Source: Bacillota bacterium
GTDB taxonomy: Bacteria > Bacillota > Bacilli > Alicyclobacillales > SLC66
Assembly (NCBI GenBank): GCA_021797415.1
Contig: JAJZZT010000399.1
Span: 1 to 15,955, forward strand
Reading direction: 5' to 3'
DNA: 15,955 nucleotides
Positions 7,284 to 14,596 of the stretch are shown here, piece by piece. Under the pieces are notes generated by a model. It was given only the letters and a program-made list of their open reading frames with translations. It had not been told where the DNA came from and did not search any database. A program made the translations under genes and the position numbers. Positions within the stretch are counted from its first letter, which is position 1; every line of letters starts with the position of its first letter.

Positions 7284-7688
7284 ATGGGAATACGGGCACA
7301 GGCGATCATAATTCGGGAGGAGAAAATGCTGTTTGCCCACGCCATGGTCACAAGTCTCAACCAATTGAGACACTCATTTATCGGTGGTCGCGTCGAGGCC
7401 GATGAAAATCCGGCTGAAGCCGTGTTGCGAGAACTTCTGGAAGAAGCGAACGTTCAGGGGGACATAATCTTCGAGATCTCACATCGCAATGATCACAGGA
7501 CATTCTTGGTTGACATTGGGCAGCAGGAGCCTGTTTTGGGCTGTGATCCCGAGGAGGAGCATTTAGCTGTGTCTCAGCGTAGCCTGAAGGGACTTGTTTG
7601 GATGGACTTGCACCACAAGGACCTGTTCACCGACATTGATCGCAGTTATTTTGCCCAATTATTCGCCCTCCATCACGACCGGTCTTGA
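7284..7688 (+). CDS. Nudix hydrolase (Nudix no. 2)
   Basis: A 134-residue protein with a near-complete Nudix box at 35-57: G-x5-E-x7-REL-LEE-ANV (GGRVEADENPAEAVLREL, then LEEANV). The usual Gly of EExG is replaced by Ala-Asn, while the metal-binding Glu residues remain. The protein is short, essentially a bare Nudix domain (MGIRAQAIIIREEKMLFAHA at the start). The substrate is unknown; a nucleotide or nucleotide-sugar is typical. The start is supported by GGAG 7 to 8 bp upstream. Its 3' end overlaps the convergent MFS gene by 30 bp, and no terminator is visible between them. Confidence 0.85.
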   Translation: MGIRAQAIIIREEKMLFAHAMVTSLNQLRHSFIGGRVEADENPAEAVLRELLEEANVQGDIIFEISHRNDHRTFLVDIGQQEPVLGCDPEEEHLAVSQRSLKGLVWMDLHHKDLFTDIDRSYFAQLFALHHDRS

Positions 7689-8840
7689 TCTCCACAGGAC
7701 AACGAAAGCGAGAATCACCATCGCCAGGCACGCCCAATAGACACTCCGAAATCCTGCGTACTGGGCCATGACGCCGGCACCCAGGCTTCCGATCAACATG
7801 CCGATCGTTGACCCGTTGGAGTAGATGGTTGTGGCAAACCCGGGTGAATTCGGAAACAGGTCTGTGAAGTAGCTCAATCCATTGCCCATCACGATCGCGA
7901 CGAACGCCGCCTGAAAAAGCTGCGCCACAATCAGTTCCCACGCATGGCTTGAGACACTCAGGACAGTGTAGTAGAGAACCGCGACAAGGCAGCCGTAAAT
8001 CATGAGAGTATGGTTCGATATCCGTCTGGCGAGGGCGCCGAGCGCAATCATGATGGGGATTTCCAGCGCCGCGCTGACGCTGGTCACCAACCCCACATCC
8101 ATGTGGGTTCCGTGGATGTCATTCACAATGAATAGCGGCGTGTTCATCATATTGACGGCATTGACCGCGAACAGCAACGCAAAGGCCACCAACGGCAGCC
8201 TGATCTGACTGTTCTTGAGGGGAGAAGTGCGTTCGCGGCTTCCTCTATTCATATTCCCTTGCGCTTGGCGTTGTGGCAAGAAGAGGAGCAGCAGAGATGC
8301 GATGATCGCATAAATGATAGATGTTCCCAGAAAGAGTCCCTTGTATCCAAGAAGCCGCAGAATGATAGTTCCCGCCAATGGTCCCAGCACGAATCCGAGA
8401 GACAACAGGGAACGCAGCGTCGACATGGCAAACGTCATGTCGTCAAATTCGCGCGCAGCAGCTGACTCTCGCGCGTATGCGTACATTTGAGGCATCGCCG
8501 GAGCCCCCAATCCGTTAAACAGAGTAACGGAGAGCATCAAAACAAGCAGGTTGTGAGAGAGCAAATAGGAAGTATATCCTATCGCCGACGCACACATGGA
8601 ATAGATAATCAACCATCTTCGGTCAAGTCCACCATCCGACCGCCTGGCAATCAGCGAATTTACCACCACGCCGCTCAACCTGCTCACAGCCATGAACACA
8701 CCGAAAGTAGAAACGCTCATCCCCAGGTCTTGTGTGCAATACAGCGATACGTACGGCAACGTCGTGGAAAGTGCGATGCCGATCAATAGCATGCAAATGA
8801 GGAACAGACCGTAACCTTTGATCCGAAACAGGTCTTTCAA
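7659..8840 (-). CDS. MFS transporter, sugar-efflux (SET)-like
   Basis: A 393-residue, strongly hydrophobic protein with about 12 predicted helices in two halves, separated by a charged loop near QRQAQGNMNRGSRERTSPLK. The first helix is GLFLICMLLIGIALSTTLPY; the MFS loop 2-3 is represented by NSLIARRSDGGLDRRWLII. The overall pattern resembles sugar-efflux transporters of the SetA/SetB type, but the substrate is unproven. The TTG at 8840 is used as start, yet GGGAGGA lies 18 bp upstream of it and only 6 bp from an in-frame CTG (8849-8847), so initiation may be at the CTG. The divergent AraC relic 240 bp upstream may once have regulated it. Confidence 0.85.
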   Translation of the reverse strand: MKDLFRIKGYGLFLICMLLIGIALSTTLPYVSLYCTQDLGMSVSTFGVFMAVSRLSGVVVNSLIARRSDGGLDRRWLIIYSMCASAIGYTSYLLSHNLLVLMLSVTLFNGLGAPAMPQMYAYARESAAAREFDDMTFAMSTLRSLLSLGFVLGPLAGTIILRLLGYKGLFLGTSIIYAIIASLLLLFLPQRQAQGNMNRGSRERTSPLKNSQIRLPLVAFALLFAVNAVNMMNTPLFIVNDIHGTHMDVGLVTSVSAALEIPIMIALGALARRISNHTLMIYGCLVAVLYYTVLSVSSHAWELIVAQLFQAAFVAIVMGNGLSYFTDLFPNSPGFATTIYSNGSTIGMLIGSLGAGVMAQYAGFRSVYWACLAMVILAFVVLWRSRPVVMEGE

Positions 8841-9080
8841 CCGTGTGTACAGGGTGAGTCCTCCCGTTTGCGAGTGTCGGTCAACCGGACGATGTCAGGG
8901 CCGTCGTGCGCACGCCCGAAGCACGGGCATCCGCCGACACCTTGATTATGAAACAAGCGACAGATTGACCGATATCCTGTTTGTCTCAAATCATTGCACA
9001 ATCCTCTCAAGAGCACTTCTGTAACGGATGAATGCAGATTATAAACGGGCCATCGCGATGGATGAAACGAGGCGGTCCCT

Positions 9081-9874
9081 GTGATTGCAGATGCAGACAG
9101 TCAGCCGCATGAGTTGGTCGCACTCATTCGGCGCCATGCCGATGGAGATGGCGTTCACGCAACGGCGATACCTGCTTTAACCTTGGTTCGTCGTTCCCGT
9201 GTGACCGAACCCCGTCATGGTATGTACAAACCTTCCTTGTGCATTGTCGCTCAGGGCGCCAAGGGTCTGGTTGGCGCGGGAGCGATTCCGGTACTTCTGC
9301 CGGGGTTGGGCCGAAAGAAAGCGCGCAGCGAGCCATGTTTGTCAGTCGCCTGGAGTCGTCTCTGCTGGATGCGGTGATCCGGTTGGCTCGTTTGCTGGAT
9401 AATCCTCAGGATATTCCGGTACTGGCTCCCCTGTTTGCGAAGGAAATTCTCTATCGCGTTCTGCGAGGGCAGCACGGAATGGCACTCGGACAGATCGCGC
9501 TGGAAGGAAGCAGAAGTTACCGAATCAGAGACGTTATCGGACACATCATGAAGAACCTTGACCGGTCTTTCCAGATTGAGGAGCTTGCCGAAAAAGCACG
9601 CATGAGCATTCCCTCTCTGCACAGGCACTTTAAAGAGGTAACTGCGATGAGCCCCATTCAGTTCCAAAAACAGCTCTGGCTGCAGGGGGCCCGACGGCTG
9701 TTGATGTCCGAGTCCACGGATGCCGCCGATGCCGCGTTTCGCGTAGGCTATGGGAGTCCATCGCAATTCAGTCGCGAGTATTCCCGCATGTTTGGACTTC
9801 CGCCGATCGAGGATCTGAAGAGCTTGAGGTCGCAATATGAGCAGAAGACGAACGCACAGCCTGTCGCCAGATGA
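9081..9874 (+). pseudogene. AraC-family transcriptional regulator, internal deletion and frameshift
   Basis: The GTG at 9081, with GAGGCGG about 6-8 bp upstream, begins LIRRHADGDGVHATAIPALT and runs through KPSLCIVAQGAKGLV, an AraC_N-type (PF06719) ligand domain. The frame is lost near 9260. It resumes in another frame with FVSRLESSLLDAVIRLARLL and an intact AraC DNA-binding domain of two helix-turn-helix units (FQIEELAEKARMSIPSLHRH, then AADAAFRVGYGSPSQFSREY). About 60 residues of the ligand domain are missing compared with the family. The C-terminal part could still bind DNA if translated alone, but no good start site is visible. Confidence 0.85.
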
Positions 9875-9955
9875 CAAGACAGCAAAGCCGTCCAACGAGA
9901 CGAGTCAACAGGCCACATTCGCAAGAACCGCCGGGAAAGCTGTCAAGACGAAATC

Positions 9956-10374
9956 ATGCGCGCATGGTTGGAAGCCCAAAATGCGGACACCAACGAACAT
10001 GAAGCCGAAACGCGGATGAACTGGAAGAGAATCGAGCGCCACGTCATAAGGTTGCAGAGACAACTGGCCAACGCAGTCGAGTTTGGAAAAGGCGGCGCAA
10101 ATTCAGGCGTCAACATCGTATCCTACGCCGATGACTTTGTTGTCACGCGGTACTGCAAAAAATAAAGGGTATTCCGGACGCAAACAAATCGGCGAAAACT
10201 TCGAAGCTTGTTCGGCTACTCAATCCAATTATTCGCGGCTGGGGCAACTATTACAGCACACAGGTCTCTGACGAACACCCAACACTGGCCACCGCGGCCG
10301 ATGTGCGAATTATACGGCACATGAAGACACAAGGGCAACGCTCACCGTGGCCCGAATACGCTATACTCAAATGA
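9956..10374 (+). pseudogene. Group II intron reverse transcriptase/maturase relic
   Basis: The N-terminal signature MNWKRIERHVIRLQRQLANA is joined directly to the catalytic YADD motif (VNIVSYADDFVVT, residues 57-60 of the fragment). In an intact LtrA-type protein these are separated by roughly 200 residues. After a stop at about 10163 another frame gives SAKTSKLVRLLNPIIRGWGN (then YY), typical of the maturase X domain, and ends at 10374. The HNH-type C terminus is missing. Intact proteins have 420-600 residues; about 135 remain. No domain V/VI intron hairpin is recognisable downstream. Confidence 0.85.
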
Positions 10375-10420
10375 AGAGCTCTTGGATTAACGGGAATCGG
10401 CGTAGTGGAGGAGAGTGGAT

Positions 10421-10861
10421 TTGAGTTCCGAACATATAAGACCGATAGCGATTTGTGTATTTGGAAATGGGAATAAGATCTTAGTAGCGGAGGGATTTGA
10501 TTCTGTAAGGAACATCTCCTATTATCGGCCGATAGGGGGCGGGATCAAATTCGGTGAGATGAGTCGAGACGCCCTAGTTCGTGAAATCAGGGAAGAACTG
10601 GCAGCTGAAATTACCGACTTGCGGTATTTGGGAACAATTGAAGACATTTTTACTATGAACAGCATCCAACGGCATCAGATTATCCAGATTTATGATGCTC
10701 AGTTTTGCGATTCCTCCCTATACGAACGCGCCTTCCTGGAGGGTACTGAAGATAAGGGATCGACTTACAGAGCTGTATGGAAAGACTTGAGCGAGTTTGG
10801 TTTGTGCAGAGCAAGACTGGTTCCGGAAGGTCTTCTAGAATTACTCACACAAGGTTCGTGA
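10421..10861 (+). CDS. Nudix hydrolase (Nudix no. 3)
   Basis: A 146-residue protein with a Nudix box at about 40-62: G-x5-E-x7-REI-REE (GGIKFGEMSRDALVREIREE, then LAAEI). The Gly after EE is replaced by Ala, a tolerated change in many members. RPIAICVFGNGNKILVAEGF precedes it. The TTG at 10421 is preferred because GGAGGAG (10407-10413) is 7 bp from it but only 1 bp from the GTG at 10415. It lies 46 bp downstream of the intron relic. The three Nudix proteins in this window are dissimilar outside the box, so they are not recent duplicates. The substrate is unknown. Confidence 0.85.
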   Translation: MSSEHIRPIAICVFGNGNKILVAEGFDSVRNISYYRPIGGGIKFGEMSRDALVREIREELAAEITDLRYLGTIEDIFTMNSIQRHQIIQIYDAQFCDSSLYERAFLEGTEDKGSTYRAVWKDLSEFGLCRARLVPEGLLELLTQGS

Positions 10862-11010
10862 TATGCTCCTGACGCGCAGGAAGTCGCGCCAGGTTATCGC
10901 ACCCTGGCCTTGGCATCGGGCTGCGCACAAAACGTCAAATAGGACTGGACATCGGGGAATGAAATCATCTACGATGAAGACATCGGTCGTGCAACTGCAC
11001 GATTGGGTGC

Positions 11011-11050
11011 AAAAGGGAGACCGGGCTGCGAAACCGTTGGTCTCCCTTTT
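11011..11050 (+). terminator. Probable intrinsic terminator
   Basis: A perfect 12-bp inverted repeat, AAAAGGGAGACC (11011-11022) and GGTCTCCCTTTT (11039-11050), with a 16-nt loop. It ends in a short T run on both strands, so it could work in either direction. It lies 150 bp after Nudix no. 3. The rest of 10862-11195 holds no convincing gene. Confidence 0.7.
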
Positions 11051-11195
11051 CCTATGTCTCCGTACCCTCCCCTGCGTGGTTGTCGGTTACCCTACTATCT
11101 GCATACGACAATCACGCGCCAATTCCTCCGACATCACGAATGACAAAAAAGCAACGATCCACCGTCATAGAGAATGAGCGCCAACAGAATGTGTC

Positions 11196-11402
11196 TTGAA
11201 CGATGTGCATGAGCTCAACCGTAGGTTGAAAAGCCGCGAGCGAATGATTAGTCAGATTGGTCCAGTTGATATACCTGAAGATAGATGGCAAGAGGTAATC
11301 AATCGGGCCAAAAAGCCTGCTCACTGGGAATGTATTAAAGTGGACACTTCACAATCTGCATGCGATTACATTGATGACGTTTTGCTTTATCTCAATAAAT
11401 GA
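11196..11402 (+). CDS. Small hypothetical protein
   Basis: A 68-codon frame (TTG start, alternative GTG at 11205) with protein-like composition: LNDVHELNRRLKSRERMISQ, IPEDRWQEVINRAKKPAHWE and an acidic end ACDYIDDVLLYLNK. It is charged, probably helical and soluble, with no membrane segment. No family is recognised. No good ribosome site precedes either start, so it could be the tail of a truncated gene instead of a whole small gene. It lies downstream of the terminator and convergent with the TrmB-family gene. Confidence 0.4.
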   Translation: MNDVHELNRRLKSRERMISQIGPVDIPEDRWQEVINRAKKPAHWECIKVDTSQSACDYIDDVLLYLNK

Positions 11403-11491
11403 TATACGGGGACAAGTTTCGCAACCGGCAGGGATTTTGGGGTGTATTGATGTAGTATAACTTCGTGCCGGGACGTTTGAGAATGGACGCA

Positions 11492-12295
11492 TCAGATCTT
11501 CCATCCCTTTTTGCGGATAAACCGATCCACCAAGTCTTCGTAGTGTGATCCATATTTCTCTGCCAACTCCGTTGCAAAATCCGTTTCAATCGTTTGCAGC
11601 AACAGATCATGGAAAAAGGCGTTTCTTAACACCTCAATGACAGCGGGACTTTCCGTCTCCAACGCAGAAGGCTTGCGCGAATCCCCCAAATTTCCGAGCA
11701 GCGCAAAACGGGAGTCGCACAGCATAGAAAACTTTCTTGTCCTGAAACCGGACCACTCGTCCTGGCCGCGTTTGTGATTGATGACATTCTTGATTGGCGA
11801 TTGAATCTCACCCATGACCACAAGAATTACCGTGAGGCCCCTGGACTGAGCATGGACCAGCGCATCTTCAATCCACTGCACATCCTCGGACCACATGTCC
11901 ACGATGACTGTGGCGTCCGCTGCGGCCGCCATCCGTTTCATCGCCATTGCAATGGAGTCCATTCCTTTCCACGTATAGAATGACGCAGCGTCGCGCGGCG
12001 GAGATTTCAGTCCATTGACAAGGTGCCCAGCCGTCTGCTCAAATTCAGCGCGAAAATATCGGATCACATGGTCAATGGGGACGGCATCGTAACGCGGGGT
12101 TTTTTCCTCCACAACGCTGCAGGCCCCTTTGTCCATCAGCGAGCGCAGGGCGGCATACACGTTGGTCCGAGAGACCGACACCCGTTTTGCCACCTCGTAG
12201 CCAGTCAAACCCGGATCTTCATGCAAGGCCATATAACATCGCGCCTCAAGCTCAGATAGGCCAATCCGTCTAAGCAGGTCAATCAATTGGCACAC
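11492..12295 (-). CDS. TrmB-family transcriptional regulator
   Basis: A 267-residue protein. Residues 1-75 form a winged helix of the TrmB type (LLRRIGLSELEARCYMALHE, then GYEVAKRVSVSRTNVYAALR). A linker leads to a C-terminal PLD-like effector domain from about 105 (FYTWKGMDSIAMAMKRMAAA, then VIVDMWSEDVQWIEDALVHA, RGLTVILVVMG). Family members often sense sugars; others have unknown ligands. Start: GTG at 12295 with AGAGAGG only 2-3 bp away, or TTG at 12286 with 11-bp spacing. It follows the MFS exporter gene by 49 bp on the same strand, so it probably controls the exporter and itself through the palindrome at 13849-13872. Confidence 0.85.
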   Translation of the reverse strand: MCQLIDLLRRIGLSELEARCYMALHEDPGLTGYEVAKRVSVSRTNVYAALRSLMDKGACSVVEEKTPRYDAVPIDHVIRYFRAEFEQTAGHLVNGLKSPPRDAASFYTWKGMDSIAMAMKRMAAAADATVIVDMWSEDVQWIEDALVHAQSRGLTVILVVMGEIQSPIKNVINHKRGQDEWSGFRTRKFSMLCDSRFALLGNLGDSRKPSALETESPAVIEVLRNAFFHDLLLQTIETDFATELAEKYGSHYEDLVDRFIRKKGWKI

Positions 12296-12344
12296 CGCCT
12301 CTCTTGATCGTGTGATTCACCGCTATTGGCGAAGGAGGGAGCGA

Positions 12345-13766
12345 TCACTTCGACGCCGTCACGGCTTTCTCCTTGACGCGCAGAATTCTCATACGCAACG
12401 CGGCAGGCAGCAGGACGATGGTCAGGGCCAGAGGAATCCAAAGCGTCAAATGGATGGATCTCTCGATCACGAGCCCGTGTGCCGTACTGTCCGTCACTTC
12501 ACCTGCCTGCGTCCTTGCGAGCAAAATAAAGTTCACGCCGCCGATCAATCCGGGGCCGAGCGCATTGCCCATGTTTCGCACCAGATTAAACAGTCCGGTC
12601 AGTGCCCCCATGTTTGTTTCGGCCTGGGATTGAAGCGTCACGAGGGCGCTCATGATCAGAAATCCGATTCCGGCGCCCGTGAACAGCGCGCTCAGGTCGA
12701 TGACGGACAATTGCGCCGGCAGGGATTGCGCCAACCTGACCTGGAATCCAAGTAAACCCGATGCGGTTATTATAATGCCGACAAGCGGGATTCTGATGGA
12801 TCCGGGGCGTATGAATTTGCCGGCGACCATGCTTCCTGCCGCCCAACCCAGTGGCATGGACAACAAGACGATGCCCGTCACCCATTGAGGTGCGTCCAAA
12901 CCATTCTGAACGAGCAGTGGGATGAGCAGGGCGCAGGAAAACATGATGGCACTTGCAATGAATCCGACGCCGAGGCACGCCGCCACCGCAGAATTGTTCA
13001 ATCCCCGTATGGGGATCAGCGGATTTTGCACGTGCCGCTCTACGTCATAGACGACGCCGAGCAATATGAGCCCGGCGACGAGCAAGATCCAGCCCGCGGG
13101 GGACGCAAGGGAATTTTGCAGTACAGTGGGGAATGCGAGCATACAAAGCATGGACCCTGTCAGCAGCGCGCCTCCCCAATAGTCGAACACACCTCTCGCC
13201 CGGGGACGGGGATCGTTCCCTGCGACGGACGCGTTTCGCATCCACCCGATCGCAAGCAGCGACAAGGGGACGTTTATCAGGAACAGCAGCCGCCAGGATA
13301 GAAACTGGGCCACCACGCCGCCTAAACTCGGTCCAAGGAGTCCGGCCAAACCCCACATGGCACTTTGCCTGCCTTGCATTTGGGAACGCTTTGCACCATG
13401 GTACAGCTTTCCGATCATGACAAGGCCGAGTGTGAAGATGCCGCCTGCCCCTATTCCCTGCAGGAAGCGCAGTCCGAGGAAGACCTGCATGTTCGGGGCC
13501 ATGGAACAGCCGAGCGAAGCGGCGGCAAATGTACCGAGTCCAACCGTATAGAGCCGTCGGGGTGAGAAAGTGTCCACAAGTTTCCCGAAGATGGGTGCGG
13601 CGATCGTCGTTGCCGCCATAAAGGCGGTGAGCAACCATGTGTACAGACCCATTCCGTGGAGGTCGGCGGAGACGGTTGGGCCGATAGTGGCCATCAGCGT
13701 ACTGTCCAGGGCGGCGAGGAATGTGGACAAAAGAATCCCCAAAGTTAATCTCTGCTCGGCTTTCAT
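12345..13766 (-). CDS. MFS multidrug exporter, DHA2 (14-TM, EmrB/QacA) type
   Basis: A 473-residue protein, the normal size for 14-helix DHA2 transporters. The first helix carries LSTFLAALDSTLMATIGPTV, a variant of the DHA2 motif LDxTIVNVALP. The loop 2-3 motif is GKLVDTFSPRRLYTVG, and motif C-like glycines occur in GLAGLLGPSLGGVVAQFLSW. It predicts proton-driven export of drugs or other toxic compounds; the substrate is unknown. The ATG at 13766 is chosen because GGGGGA lies 5 bp upstream and the transporter homology starts there; the frame stays open to 14147 but crosses the promoter and operator. The 5' untranslated region would be about 95 nt. First gene of an operon with the TrmB-family regulator. 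Confidence 0.9.
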   Translation of the reverse strand: MKAEQRLTLGILLSTFLAALDSTLMATIGPTVSADLHGMGLYTWLLTAFMAATTIAAPIFGKLVDTFSPRRLYTVGLGTFAAASLGCSMAPNMQVFLGLRFLQGIGAGGIFTLGLVMIGKLYHGAKRSQMQGRQSAMWGLAGLLGPSLGGVVAQFLSWRLLFLINVPLSLLAIGWMRNASVAGNDPRPRARGVFDYWGGALLTGSMLCMLAFPTVLQNSLASPAGWILLVAGLILLGVVYDVERHVQNPLIPIRGLNNSAVAACLGVGFIASAIMFSCALLIPLLVQNGLDAPQWVTGIVLLSMPLGWAAGSMVAGKFIRPGSIRIPLVGIIITASGLLGFQVRLAQSLPAQLSVIDLSALFTGAGIGFLIMSALVTLQSQAETNMGALTGLFNLVRNMGNALGPGLIGGVNFILLARTQAGEVTDSTAHGLVIERSIHLTLWIPLALTIVLLPAALRMRILRVKEKAVTASK

Positions 13767-13848
13767 GAAGGTCCCCCAGTTTTTCGGCACAAAGGCGAAC
13801 GTTTTTGCAATCCGGTCGATGGTATGTGAGTCAATGTGGCCTGTTCCG

Positions 13849-13872
13849 TAGTAGTATTTATACATACTACTA
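13849..13872. promoter_or_regulatory. Perfect palindromic operator candidate
   Basis: TAGTAGTAT (13849-13857) and ATACTACTA (13864-13872) are exact inverse copies separated by TTATAC. It overlaps the predicted -10 and transcription start of the exporter/TrmB operon, the classic place for a repressor. I infer that the TrmB-family protein encoded in the operon binds it. A binding site for another dimeric regulator cannot be excluded. Confidence 0.7.
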
Positions 13873-13898
13873 TAAACCGAGAGTGAAATGGCTGTCAA
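13869..13898 (-). promoter_or_regulatory. Sigma-A-type promoter of the exporter/TrmB operon
   Basis: On the - strand, a consensus -35 TTGACA (13898-13893), an 18-bp spacer and a -10 TATAGT (13874-13869, five of six consensus bases). The expected start of transcription is near 13862, inside the palindrome. Confidence 0.65.
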
Positions 13899-13982
13899 CA
13901 TCACAGTCATCGTTCCCTCGGAGCGATCTCGTGATAGACTCTTCCGATATAGCGACGAATGATGTTGAAGGGATGAAAGCGG

Positions 13983-14028
13983 ATGGGGAAGCAATTTGGA
14001 TCCGAGTGTCCCCAAATCGCTTCCCCAT
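13983..14028. repeat. Long inverted repeat upstream of the sigma factor gene
   Basis: Arms 13983-13999 (ATGGGGAAGCAATTTGG) and 14012-14028 (CCAAATCGCTTCCCCAT) pair at 16 of 17 positions around a 12-nt loop. No T run follows on either strand, so a simple intrinsic terminator is unlikely. It lies 41 bp before the sigma factor start and could be an RNA structure in its leader or a protein-binding site. Confidence 0.65.
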
Positions 14029-14068
14029 GCGTCTAATCCATGCAAGGAGATGAGGCGGTGAATTTCGA

Positions 14069-14596
14069 GTGAGGGCCGACCCCAACGCCAAGGAAGCGAT
14101 CCGTTCGCTATATGATTTACACGCTGACGAGGTCTACCGATTCGCACGACTCACCCTTGGCGATCCAACGGCGGCACACGATGTTGTGCAGGAAGTGTTC
14201 CTTCGCGCCTTCCAGTCATGGGGGACATTTCGGGAAAATTCGAGTTCACGCACTTGGTTGATGAGTATCGCCAGGAATTATATGTACAGTGAATTCAGAA
14301 AGAAACGAACGGAACGGAAGTGGTTGGCGGAGAACCGAGTGACTGGATCAGTCGATGACTCGTCCGACAAAGTTGAGAGCGTGATGATGTGGCAAGATGC
14401 GCTTTCCAAAGTCCCGCAGTCTTATCGACAGGTATTTGTTCTGCGCCATGTGCAAAAGTACACCATTCAGGAAGCGGTTGAAATCCTGGGTTGGTCAGAA
14501 AGCAAAGTGAAGAAAACCGACCAAAGAGCGATCACCAAATTGCGTGAGATATTCGACTCGAATTACACGGAGGCAATCCCCCTTGACGCGAGATAG
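14069..14596 (+). CDS. ECF-type sigma-70 factor
   Basis: A 175-residue protein, the usual ECF length. Region 2 spans about 14-80 (LYDLHADEVYRFARLTLGDP, then AHDVVQEVFLRAFQSWGTFR and RTWLMSIARNYMYSEFRKKR). Region 4 spans about 108-165 (LSKVPQSYRQVFVLRHVQKY, then EAVEILGWSESKVKKTDQRA). It directs RNA polymerase to a small regulon. The start is taken as GTG 14069. GAGG (14052-14055) is 13 bp upstream and AAGGAG (14044-14049) 19 bp upstream, both longer than ideal, so translation may be weak. The last 14 bases overlap the next gene, a typical sigma/anti-sigma layout. Confidence 0.9.
   Translation: MRADPNAKEAIRSLYDLHADEVYRFARLTLGDPTAAHDVVQEVFLRAFQSWGTFRENSSSRTWLMSIARNYMYSEFRKKRTERKWLAENRVTGSVDDSSDKVESVMMWQDALSKVPQSYRQVFVLRHVQKYTIQEAVEILGWSESKVKKTDQRAITKLREIFDSNYTEAIPLDAR

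Noticed and set aside
13767..14147. N-terminal extension of the DHA2 exporter frame up to 14147
   Set aside because: It crosses the promoter, the operator palindrome and the start of the divergent sigma gene. Transporter homology and a good ribosome site begin at 13766.
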